Under the pieces are notes generated by a model. The model made no database searches. It saw only the letters and a list, made by a program, of their open reading frames with translations, and was not told the DNA's origin. From Larix sibirica (Eukaryota; Streptophyta; Pinopsida; Pinales; Pinaceae), in NCBI GenBank assembly GCA_004151065.3, contig NWUY0300109963.1, positions 1 through 30,607 on the forward strand: a stretch of DNA of 30,607 bases, read 5' to 3'. Made by a program: the position numbers and the translations under genes. Positions 10,549 through 20,369 of the stretch are shown here, piece by piece; positions within the stretch are counted from its first letter, which is position 1, and each line of letters opens with the position of its first letter.

Positions 10549-11316
10549 GTGGTTGCTGAATTAAATAGATTAGAAAATGATGCTCCCTTGCCATTTGAAC
10601 ATGGATTCAAATCAATTAAATCTTCTTCACACATATTCATTTCTTCACTTAACACAAGCAGTGTGGCTTCACACATTCATGATATTGCAAACAGGATGCA
10701 GCTTATATATTCTAACATTTTATGCTTGCAAGAAACTCACATGCATGTGCCTCCAAATATTGTTGTCTTTGAAAACCATTATAATTGCATTGCAACACAC
10801 TCAGTGCATGGGCTGCTAACAACTATAAAGAAAGATATTCCTGTCCTCAACACAACTACTTATAATGAAACATCAATTGAGGCAAAGATATTCCTGTCCT
10901 CAACACAACTTCTTATAATGAAACATCAATTGAGGCAATTGTAATAGTACTCAAGCTTCCTAACACTGTTCTAAAACTTGTAAATGTTTATATCAGACCG
11001 AATAGCATTCTTGACAAATTGCAAGATGTCTTTTATTATATTATATCAAACAACAACAACGAAGCAACACTTCTATTAACTGGGGACTTCAACATTGACA
11101 TGTTAAAAGAAACCCCTTCTTCAAAAAAAATTAGAAGTGTTTATGCAGACAAAAAATCTGAAACTAAAAGCAAACAACTCTACAACAAACTATGGTTCTA
11201 TGATTGATCACTTTTGGACAAATATAGACACTGATAACATTTTGTTTACTGTTTCTAATGCCTAGTGGTCTGATCATTTCACAATTGTTTTGTTAGTTCC
11301 CTTCTCTTCTATTTGA
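10549..11316 (+). pseudogene. Endonuclease/exonuclease/phosphatase (EN) domain
   Basis: An apurinic-like endonuclease domain at the C-terminus of RepHel marks Helentron/Helitron2 proteins. The family motifs seen are LCLQET with the catalytic Glu at 10732-10734, LLTGDFNID with GDFN at 11082-11093, YGSMIDHFW near 11,190-11,215, and W-S-D-H at 11266-11277 just before the terminal TGA at 11314-11316. A one-base shift near 10,545 separates it from the helicase. A 53-bp tandem duplication at 10,831-10,936 breaks the frame in the middle of the domain, and another shift lies near 11,180. A TAG at 11263-11265 directly precedes the WSDH motif. Non-LTR retrotransposons also carry EN domains, but the position straight after PIF1 argues for Helentron. 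Confidence 0.8.
10831..10936. repeat. 53-bp tandem duplication inside the EN domain
   Basis: Copies 10831-10883 and 10884-10936 both begin AAAGATATTCCTGTCCTCAA and end in CATCAATTGAGGC, with one visible mismatch. Because 53 is not a multiple of three, the duplication moves the downstream EN sequence into another frame. Subtracting 53 bases puts the two EN halves into the same frame, so it is by itself sufficient to explain this break. Confidence 0.9.
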
Positions 11317-11938
11317 ACTCGTTCGTTTGCAAATGTTTGCACGCATGCATCTATTCCCATTATTTGCTTTCTACTTATTTATTTTCAATTCTCTTCTACC
11401 ATTCGCAGTTATAAAAATTAACAATTTTAAAAGACTCGTCAATTTTCTTTGCAATGAATAATGATGCTTTTGAAGCATGGTCCAAACACAATCTTTGCAA
11501 ATATTTTTTTTCTTTCCAAATTGCAAGAACACATAGATATTCAAATGTCAAGTATATAATGTATTGAAACAACAATGATCAATATTTTGAAACCTTCCAA
11601 CCTTTTCTATAAAAAAAATTTCTCATTATAATGGTTTGCCTGTTTAAACCCTTGCATAGCAAATTGCATTATATGTTGCCATTTCCACCTCCCTTGCTTT
11701 GCATTTTTTGTGTTGCATATGGCAACTTTGCTTGCGAAAATTGCTAAATGGTTCATTTCTCGTTGTTGTTAAAAACTTTTTCAAGGTTCTGCCTTTTTAT
11801 TTAGAACCATTGCCTTTCTTTGGCCTGTACTTGTTTTTCGTTGTGAAACATATATTGCAAGGATTTGTTTCCTCTTTTCAGACCTAATTGCTTTCACATA
11901 TTCCACAATATTTGTTCATCGTTTAGAACAAACAATAA
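11317..11938. other. Spacer between EN domain and RPA-like gene
   Basis: This 622-bp stretch is T-rich with no recognisable coding sequence. It would hold the 3' end of the RepHel-EN transcript and the promoter or 5' leader of the RPA-like gene. No clear TATA box or polyadenylation signal stands out against the AT-rich background. Confidence 0.5.
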
Positions 11939-12823
11939 ATGGCAGACCATAAATCTTGTCGGGCAACAACATTTGCAATGACAACAGAATTGAATAGTCC
12001 TTCTATGGAAATAAGTTTGTCTTCTTCACGAGATATTCCAGAGACCAATACTGTTGGAACGACTTCAGTTCCTTTGACACAAAACACAACAAATAGTTCA
12101 AAGAGGTGATGCTCTCCTACATTGATTAAATTTCTTTCATTTTTTTTTACTGGTTGAATGCTCTCTTTTCTTGTCTCAGATGTCGGTATATCAGTTCATA
12201 TTTATGTTCCTCGTTAACCTATATTTCTTAGAGGGTTTTGACAAGTGCTTAAAATTTGATTGGCATTTGTGTTTTCCCTTGTTTGATTTCAATTTCAACA
12301 TGCATGCAGATTAAAGCAAGTGAGAGTTGATCCCTCATATGTTATTCAACTTCGCACTGTTTCACACAGTAATGTCTTTGAGGGTGATATCTTAGTTGTA
12401 TATGGACCTGCACGGAATCGAAATCAGAATTCTTCGGTGAAGACAAAGATTATGCATGCAGATCTTGTTGACAAAGATGGCTTGATGACAAACACAACTA
12501 CACTTAATGATAGTTTGATAAATCAATTAGGTGTTCTGTTGTTGCCTGGGAAAAGTGTCAGGTTAACTGGATTCGAACTTAAAAAAAAGGGCCAATATGA
12601 CAGTGGAGATGTTATATATTCAATAGCAATATTGCCCACTACTAGCATTGAAACAATTGAGCAAGTGTGCAAAGTGCGTTGTCTGCCACCGGACATGACA
12701 ATTTCTGAGCTGGTGTTATTGGAAGAGACATATGTCATCGGCTATCCAGAATCTGCTTCCAATAGTCGAGGCAAAGACAAAGGTCAAGAATCAACAATCA
12801 CTTCTGCTATGCCATTTGTATAG
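11939..12823 (+). CDS. RPA1-like OB-fold single-stranded-DNA-binding protein, two exons
   Basis: Exon 1 is 11939-12105 and starts at ATG; the intron is 12106-12309 (GTGATG...TGCAG); exon 2 is 12310-12823, ending in TAG. Exon 1 ends with two bases of an Arg codon completed by the first base of exon 2, giving an unbroken 226-residue protein. Exon 1 encodes a Ser/Thr-rich, probably disordered N-terminus. Exon 2 has the look of an RPA large-subunit OB fold: MHADLVDKDG (strand and turn), TTLND, LLPGKSVRLTGFELKKKG and YSIAILPTTSIETI, the same order as in RPA1 DNA-binding domains. Known of the family: RPA-like genes travel with plant Helitrons and may coat the single-stranded intermediate. Unlike the adjacent RepHel gene, this frame has no internal stop. 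A different OB-fold protein or a captured host gene fragment remains possible. Confidence 0.6.
12106..12309 (+). other. Intron of the RPA-like gene
   Basis: The 204-nt intron begins GTGATG after AAGAG and ends in a T-rich tract with TGCATGCAG. It is U-rich as plant introns are. Removing it joins the two exons in frame and bypasses the TGA that spans the 5' splice site at 12106-12108, which supports the call. Confidence 0.65.
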
Positions 12824-13584
12824 ATGTTCTTGAAATGATTTTCAGTTAACCAGTTCTTTCTTATTTTATGTTATTATACTTTGTAACATGGAAACAGATA
12901 CTTTAAACTCATTTACTTCATTCAATTGCATTTGCAATGTGTTGCATGCATCACCATTGTTATTGATTTGTCTTTGGCTTGCAACACAAACAATAGCTAA
13001 AACTTTCTTCTATTTCCAATTAGTGTAAAGCAACAACAATTACTATGTTTGTTGTTGCTTAATAGAAACAAAAAACTGTCACTGGAAAACAATATAGCAA
13101 TGCATTTAACCAGTCTACAAAGGTCCTAATCCAACACCATTTGCAATATGCGTTGACTGCTGTCCTTGGCCTGTATGCAGAATGTGAAGAAGACACTGCC
13201 TGCTGCAGAAGTGCATTTGCATTGGTTTCAACTCCATTCTCTGTTTCTTAAGTCTATGCATTTGGTTAGAATTTACAATTACCTTCTTTGCTTCAATTTC
13301 AATTCATGGAATCAATTCATTTCTTTCCACGGATTACACAATATGAATATTTCAATCAAATCTGTTTCTTGTCCTTTTCCCAATACAAAATACATTGGAA
13401 TTGAAATTTTCGTGAATGCATTGAAAAAAAGTATTTGCATTCAAATTATTAACATTGATAGCTTAATAAAACTTTTTTCCCATTTATTTATTTCAATACT
13501 TGGCTTAGTGTTTTTCCTGTCATTATAGTTTTTGTATCTATTTGTATTTAGCTTAACGTTTTTCCTATACCCTTCTCTTCCATA
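12824..13584. other. Non-coding stretch between RPA-like exon and zinc-finger fragment
   Basis: No recognisable protein is present. The sequence is T-rich with recurring words such as CATTTGCAAT and GCATTTGCATT, as in the following kilobases. It may be an intron or decayed middle part of a longer RPA-like gene, but no convincing acceptor site was found immediately before the zinc-finger fragment. Confidence 0.45.
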
Positions 13585-13794
13585 TTGCAACAAATATATG
13601 GGGTACTCAAAATAAAAAATGCATTTGCGCCTCCATTTCAATTCAACTGTGCCGAGTGCAAACTGCCCATGATTCAGAACGCCTCTTTTTGCTCATTCTG
13701 CAACTGGGAAACACCGACAACACATGAGCATATTTTGCATTGCAAACTGGATGCAGACGAAGGAATGATTGATTGCACATTCTGAGGTCCACAA
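13585..13794 (+). pseudogene. RPA1 C-terminal zinc-finger-like fragment
   Basis: The frame contains a C-x2-C pair (CAEC) and, 13 residues later, a second pair (CSFC), then THEHILHCKLDADEG and IDCTF before a TGA at 13783-13785. This matches the layout of the RPA large-subunit C-terminal DNA-binding domain, where a four-cysteine zinc ribbon is followed by an R/H-y-x-L strand, an acidic D-x-G turn and a strand ending near Phe-Gly. Reading past the TGA gives Gly-Pro-Gln-Leu-Lys and another stop, as if a Trp codon had become a stop. It is probably a detached exon or remnant of the RPA-like gene upstream. Any four-cysteine zinc ribbon could look similar, so the assignment rests on the combination of motif and neighbourhood. 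Confidence 0.45.
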
Positions 13795-14594
13795 TTAAAA
13801 TAATTGTTCCCATTCATAGCAAATGTCTGTTATGAATAATACTGCAAAAGCGTCTAGTCCACTATCTTTAGTCTTCGGAAACTCAGCTATCAAGGACTTT
13901 ACACTCTGTCCATGAACAACAGAATTGTTGATTTCAAGAAATTCTAAAAACAAGGTATGAATAAGTCTTGTTATACTTGAACATATTTCAAATTTGCAAA
14001 ACCATTTTCCAACATGTTTCTTTTCACCCTTTTCCCACAGGGAAAAACAATTGTGCACTTGGGTTTTTCAAATACTAGCTTCAAACTTCAATAAGGCCCA
14101 ACAACTAAATGTTACGATTAAAAAAAACTCTTTTCTCATTTGCAATGACCTTTCTTTCAACTTGACATTTGTAGAAAAAATGTTGTTTACTATTGCTTCA
14201 AGCTTTTTTGCTTTTGAATTGAATTTCGCATAGCATGTACAATAACTATTTATATAATCACTGCATATCTTTTTTGCTAAATGTATATTTATAGCCAGAA
14301 GCATTCTAGGGTCTAAAAAAATACTTGTAAACTGTCTTCCAAACTTGGGACATGGAAATTTTTGCTTTGCTCTGCTTTCAGAATCACGCATATGACTATT
14401 ATGCGCCTTTGTCTTTGTCTAAAACATCTCAAATGGTTATGCCATGTAAGAAATCCAAATTTCACTCTACCCAAAGCCATACTTTAGTAGATTGTATTTG
14501 CCTCACAATACAAATTTTTAGTGTCGTTTACATCTACTGCATTCCTTGCAGTATGTTATGTTCTCTGTTCAATATATGTATAGAAAAAACTTAA

Positions 14595-14613
14595 CTAGAT
14601 GCCCGGGCTGCGC
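14595..14613 (-). mobile_element. Possible Helitron 3' terminus (minus strand)
   Basis: On the minus strand the sequence reads GCGCAGCCCGGGCATCTAG followed by T. The ending CTAG with a T flank and a GC-rich palindrome (GCCCGGGC, 14601-14608) a few bases upstream is the classical 3' end of canonical plant Helitrons, in an otherwise AT-rich region. The second arm of the usual hairpin is not visible, and the matching 5' TC end was not found, so only this end is called. The element body would lie at higher coordinates. Confidence 0.4.
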
Positions 14614-15646
14614 TTTAAATATTCCCTTCTAACTTAGTTTCTAACAATTGCCATCTCTTGTAGATAATGAACAGGCATTATTTCTTTTGCTTTGACAGCG
14701 ATTTTTTCCTTGTGGTGGTCACCCTAGCTATTGATTTTGCATGTTGCATTTGCATGAAATGCTTTCTTTCTCCCCTTGCCCGCCTCCTTTCTGTTTGTTG
14801 CTGGAATCTTTGTCGCAACATCCACTGACAGTATCACAAATGCATAATCAATGTGCTCCAAACGTTGACTTCATTTGTTCTTTGAATAACAAACAAATAT
14901 TGATATTGGTACACTATTCCACTTTGCTAAATCTACATTTCCCATCGGCATGTAATCATGGCAGAAACTAGGAAAATTTCTTTCCATGCTTTCTTCCATT
15001 GTTTCTTGTCATCGACCTTGTGCTTCTGCATTGTTTGCAGTTGGTCCACATCCAAACAATTGAACTTGAAATAGTAGTTTTTTCCCTCCAATGTCTCAAA
15101 TATTTTCCCAATTGCCCAAATAGCTCTTTTCATGCACATGTTCATATTCCACCACTCATTGCTTGCCCCATTTCTTTGCCACTTTACAAAGATATGGGTT
15201 TAGGTCTTTTCAATCAATATTTTCATTCCATGTTTTTGCTATTTCCATTGATATAAAAAGCATATGACAACATCTAATGCCATCAAACTTTCAATTTGAG
15301 ATAGTCATCCAAATTTTGCCTTTTTCTTTCATACTTCATGATTCTACTGATTTCAGTGACTGTTGTCTTCTTCATCCATCCTGGGATGAGTTTGTGTACT
15401 TCTCCTGGTTTTTAATTTCTTTTCCTTCTTACTAACAATTCACACTAGAAATTGTAACATGCTTTGCAAATGTTCTGATGCTTGCATGAACAACCTTAGC
15501 GCACCTTCCAAAAAAAACATCCAACACATATCGTCTTAATCCATGAGTACATACCTGTAGTCCTAGCACACTCTATTCACTAGTTCAAAAAACATAATCA
15601 GTGTAAGAGAATTGAGATAGAACAGAGTTTTTTTTACCTTCTTTCC

Positions 15647-15672
15647 CTGGAGCAACATTTGCTATGCTCCAG
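15647..15672. repeat. Small hairpin
   Basis: Perfect 8-bp arms CTGGAGCA (15647-15654) and TGCTCCAG (15665-15672) enclose a 10-nt loop. No T-tract or neighbouring gene links it to a function. Confidence 0.55.
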
Positions 15673-18600
15673 TAATAGCAACAGGGAGAAATGTTTTTTG
15701 CATTTCCTGGCATTGTCTCTGTCCAAAGTTGTCCAGAATCTGACTATGATCAAAGTTGTACACTAATTACATCAGATTTCAAAGAAGTCTAGATATTGCA
15801 ACTAATGATGTCATGTGAAAGCAGTCATAACCAACTATGCATTTATACCATTTGCACATGACCTGATATGTTGTATGCTATCATTTAACCAAAATAGGAA
15901 ACATAGCACATTGCTTACCACATTTGCTTTGCACAAGAACAACACCTTCTGCATATTAGTTAAAATACTTTGCACTTGAAACACATAATCCAACCACAAA
16001 AAAAACAACTGCATTACAAAAACATTTGTCCAAGTATCTGCACAGCATCAATTTCTGAATACGATATTGTTTACATGGCTATACTTTCTAGTCTAATCTA
16101 GATTTCGTTCATTTGACACGAATAGTTACCTTTGCACTTTTCTTAAACAATTATCCTTTCTATGAAAGACATGGGAATCAACTTTGCTTTCTCAATTGTA
16201 TTTTCACATGCATTTCCTTTGCCATACACTAACTTCATTTCCCCTTTGTAGAAACAGACTTGCTACATTTTTGTCAAAATTTTGATATAAAGGCCAGTCA
16301 ATTGCATATTTGTTTATGCACATTGAATTTGCATGCTTTTCCAGAAGGATTTGTCAACAAAACATGTTCAATGTCGATTGCACTCTTTGCTCCGGCTTCA
16401 CATGCGGTTTCTTCGTTGAACAAAGTATAGAAGTATGAAAATATACACTGTCATTGAAACAACCATAGGTTGTCTGTCAAAAAAATGCGGCTATAGATTT
16501 AGAAGATTGGGATATATAATGTTTAAACATCTTCCTTTGTTACTAAAACATGTCTGTTGCATTTAGTCAAATTGAGGTGCATCTGTTATTAGACATTGAA
16601 TTTTATTCAATAATCTAAGCATAAGTCTTCTTAGGAAATGCACTTTATTCAACTGTTTGTTGACGTTGCCAGCGACATTCACATTGGCCACCAAAACTCA
16701 CATTTGGATAGGATTCATAACCAACATCCAGTTCATGTTTTCTTCAAAATCAGCAAACTCCTTGTTCTGCAATTTGCAGTTGAAACATATCTTTTGTAAA
16801 CAGATCTACTTATTTTTTCACATGCCTTTGCTTCAGTCCACGAATATTAATACCATGTTTGTTTGGTTTTATGCAAATACAAAAAATAAACATGTCAAAA
16901 AAAACTAAAAAAACAGATTTTCTGTTCTCAATAAAATTCAAAAATGTAAAAAAAAAAAATTGCAATCAAGCCAATGTTTACTGCACTAGAAACACAAACC
17001 TTCTCTGTTAATGTAGCTGTCCATTTTCTAACTTCAACCTGTCACAAAGATTAGACATATGACAAGAACAACAGATACTTGCTTACAACATAGTTTATTT
17101 ACCATGTTTAGCTCATCTCTCTATGCAGTTCCAAGGCACTGCACATTTTCAATACCTGGATGTTGTCCAATGTTTTCATTCACACATTTTGCAATGCTAA
17201 AACAGAGAAAACCACCAAAAAACACAATGTATCAACACAGACAGGGATTGCAAAACCTGCTTCTGCCCATGCCTTGTGGCCATTCAATAAACATGTTTCA
17301 AATTCTTTTGTTTCTACATGTTCAAAACACATGTTCTTGCTCAAGATCATGATATTGCCCTTACAATTGTCGATTTTCAATGTACAGGTACATATGCTCA
17401 TCGACATTGTCACAAAATCAGCTATATCAATACAAACAACGATTTTGAACATGTTCTCTATCCTTATTTTCCAGATAGTGGACAATTTTGCTTTTTTCCA
17501 ATTGTGTTCACAAACAAAGTCAGACAACAGGGAATGATTTTTTTTTGCTTGTTGTACAGGCACAAGCAACTGCAAAATACTTTTTTGCCAAAATTTCTGC
17601 AGACTGTGTTGTTTTTGGTTTCCTGTATAGAAAAAACTGTAGTCCAATTACTTCCTCTATACATGGTTGTACTTTTTCAAATGTTAATGACTATATTGTA
17701 ATTATATATTTGGAAACAAACAACATTTTCGTAATCCAGCTGTCTGAATGAACTTTGCAATTTACTCAGTTTGAATTTGTTTAATTCATTGCAACTATTG
17801 CATATGAAGATGCCTATGTCCGCAACAATAAATCTAGAAGCACACAAACTAGAACAAATGCATGAACAGGGGAAAAAAATATGTATTACATATTGGAGCA
17901 TATTGTATTCAATATTTATCTCTGTTGTGAACCCCATGAACTGACAAAAGAATGGGAAATTGATTAAAAAATATGGAATTTGCTTCTTCTCTTTCTACTT
18001 ATTTAGCACTGCGACCATATGTGCATTTGCATACCATTGCCGTCAACTATCCAATAATGCTGACTATTATCAATCGCATGCTTCATTTAGCAGCACCCCA
18101 CCTGCTAACTTTAGCTGGAAGGTGTTTTTCCCTTAACCAAATGTTGGGATCTTGTTGTCTATGCATGTGAACTATATCCACATCTTACATTCTTGTTGTC
18201 TCCTCCACCTAGATTCATGTTGCTGCCATGACATTTGTTTACAATCAAGGTAATGTACCTTATGCAAATAACTTTTCTTGCATAAGCTGAATACCTTGCT
18301 TACCCTTTGTGTAATAGTAATTGTCCTTTAACTACAACTACAAGTGATGGCTCAATGACTATGTCCATGTATATGAACATGCAAAGCGCGCAGGCTATAA
18401 CATAAAGCCAGGTGCAGTTGTTTATGCTAACTAGTTTTGTGAAATACAGTAATAAATTATTTTCATCCTAGATTCTTTCAAACTATATTGAAAAATAGTA
18501 CAACCGTTTGCAAATGTTTTTCATTTGATTGATGCAACCATACCATGGCTAAAAGACAAGAACATGAATTTTCATCTTTTCAAGCAAATGCAACGATTTC

Positions 18601-19100
18601 AGTGCCTTATTTTTTTTTCCCCTCTGGTAGAGGCTCCTCGTGTGATATTGAACTCTATTGTACCATATTCTTTTGATTCCACTATTTTTTGTCAATCCTA
18701 ATATCCACTCCAAAATGAGGATCCATGTCGCAGTTTAACACTTAATCTATGAAAATAGCAAACTTGAAGAACATAAATGATCTTTCCAAATTTCAAAACA
18801 AATTTCAAATTTCAATATTATGGACAATGAGTCCAATATTTGAAGGCAAATCGATGTTATGGTCCATGTATGTTTTGCCATGGGTTTCTTTGTTTGCATT
18901 AAAGAATTTTAATGGTATAGCATTATGCAATTATTTTAGCTAATCATAACTTCTATTTAAAATTCAGTTCATAATTATAAATCCATATATTCTCATAAAA
19001 ATTTATAGCTTATGAATTTAAACACACTAGGCTTTCATTTCACTTTTATAATTTCATCTCCCTGGTCTAAGCGTTCATAAGTGAACGTTTGATTTGACCT

Positions 19101-20039
19101 CATAAATAAAGCTACATTGCTTTGTATTTTTTTTCATAACATCTTTGACGCTTCAAGAATTTTCTTGGATATTCAATTGCATGAAGAAGTTGCAACCAAC
19201 AATGCAACTTCATCATCGAAACACCTATTCAAACCCATGGTGAAGAATAAGTCATCTATTCCATCTCACTTAAAGCTTTATTTGCCTCCTGGATCAATAG
19301 TAGTGGACAAGGAAAAAGATATGTTCCATATAGTTGTTTACCTTGTTGGTGACACAGTGGTTCTATCCACTTGACCTGGCTCAAACAAAAAACAAGATTG
19401 AACATAATTTCCTGGTCTCTATATTTCCAACCTCATGCTATGTCTGAACCAACCATTCCAATTTTGCAACTTTCAGCTTTCCAAGGATATTACACTTCCT
19501 TTTTGCAAATGATTTTTAAAATACTGCAAATTTCTCATATTGCTAATAATCAATATAAGTTTCTTTATAATGGAAAAATAACAAGGAAGTCAACTTCCTA
19601 ACAATATTCAAACATGGATTTAATTTCCCCCCGTGTTAGAAGCCATCAAAAGCGACGTCTTTGCACGCGAATTGCAATTGCATATCAATATTACTTGCTT
19701 AATTGTCAAAGCCCTTTTCTCCTTCTACATGTCCTTAATTAATTAAAATTTGAAATCCAATTCAAAACATCAACAACCAACTCATTTCCATGTTCAAAAT
19801 ACTAGCATAGGTTGCATACATATGTTTTTTTCCATATCAATTTGCATCAGCCTAATATATAAACAACAATTGCCCATGTCTTGATACATTTCTTCCACAA
19901 GAAAATGCTACACAAATATATCTACATTGATACAACCAACTCTTAATAAAAGTTCTATTTTTTTAATGTAACATCCATATGAAATATTTATAATAACAAT
20001 ATGTTTTACAGACATTACTCCCCCTCTCCATACATGTCA
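19101..20039. other. AT-rich stretch with an unrecognised open frame
   Basis: Frames at 19117-19374 and 19371-19601 (+) overlap by 4 bases and could be read as two pieces of one broken coding region, but neither shows a known domain. The first contains a LYLPPGSIVVDKEKD segment. The rest is AT-rich without features. Confidence 0.35.
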
Positions 20040-20079
20040 CCATGACAATGGCAATGTCGGGGACATTGCCACCTCATGG
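20040..20079. repeat. Strong two-part hairpin
   Basis: Perfect 10-bp arms TGGCAATGTC (20049-20058) and GACATTGCCA (20062-20071) enclose a GGG loop. They are extended by outer 6-bp arms CCATGA (20040-20045) and TCATGG (20074-20079) across a small internal bulge. It is GC-richer than its surroundings. Rolling-circle transposons end near such hairpins, so it could be a terminal structure of the Helentron or of another element; nothing else proves this. Confidence 0.7.
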
Positions 20080-20130
20080 CTCTTGTTTAGCATAAATAAA
20101 TTGTATGTGTTTTCGAAACCAACATATTAT

Positions 20131-20195
20131 AAATTTGTTACATAATCATTATTAATACATTTAATAAATTTGTTACATCATCGTTAATATATTTA
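20131..20195. repeat. Direct repeat, period 35
   Basis: AAATTTGTTACATAATCATT at 20131 recurs with small changes at 20166 within an AT-rich stretch. It is a local duplication with no evident role. Confidence 0.55.
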
Positions 20196-20320
20196 TTTAA
20201 TTTTACTTTTAAAAATAATTATTGGAAAATTAATAATTTAAATAAAACCTTTTCATTTAAGATTAAACAAATTATTGAAAATTCTAAATTTCAAAATTAT
20301 ATATGGTTTAAGGAACGATA

Positions 20321-20343
20321 GTGATGGTGATGGTGGTGGTGGT
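20321..20343. repeat. GGT/GAT trinucleotide microsatellite
   Basis: A short run of GTGATGGTGATGGTGGTGG lies just beyond the end of the LINE coding fragment. On the minus strand it is a CCA/TCA run in what would be the LINE 3' untranslated region. Confidence 0.7.
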
Positions 20344-20369
20344 TAACGCCCACTCATACCAACTTCGGT

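Larger units (their letters stand above)
5314..11316 (+). mobile_element. Decayed Helentron/Helitron2-type rolling-circle transposon (protein-coding core)
   Basis: The core reads in one direction through an OTU-like domain, a region with paired cysteines and a conserved Helitron N-terminal segment, a Rep nuclease, a PIF1 helicase and an EN endonuclease. OTU and EN domains accompanying RepHel are family hallmarks of Helentron/Helitron2 rather than canonical plant Helitrons. The domains are spread over all three plus-strand frames with more than ten stops or frameshifts, so this copy cannot make the full protein. The RPA-like gene at 11,939 is probably part of the same element, extending it to at least 13,790. 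True termini were not located; the hairpin at 20,040-20,079 is one candidate 3' structure. The given limits are only those of recognisable coding sequence. Confidence 0.85.
13795..19100. other. Gene-free stretch
   Basis: Several open frames of 80-155 codons occur on both strands, most densely at 17,160-17,750 where they overlap, but none shows a recognisable domain or consistent coding character. The sequence is rich in ATTTGCA/TGCAAAT words. A Helitron-type terminus at 14,595 and a small hairpin at 15,647-15,672 are the only structures worth naming. It may be the long non-coding 3' part of the Helentron, captured DNA or unrelated intergenic DNA. Confidence 0.5.

Noticed and set aside
10549-11316. 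EN domain as part of a separate LINE
   Set aside because: It follows the PIF1 helicase within 30 bp on the same strand, with no reverse transcriptase downstream; the Helentron arrangement explains it better.
13795-14391. Two consecutive minus-strand frames (87 and 107 codons) as a gene
   Set aside because: The frames differ and neither carries a known motif. The opposite strand holds the end of the RPA-like zinc fragment.
17180-17647. 155-codon minus-strand frame as a gene
   Set aside because: No recognisable motif, overlapped by similar-sized plus-strand frames, no splice or regulatory context; kept only as a low-interest observation.
19117-19601. Two overlapping plus-strand frames as a broken gene
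   Set aside because: No domain could be recognised; noted in the stretch description but not called as a gene.
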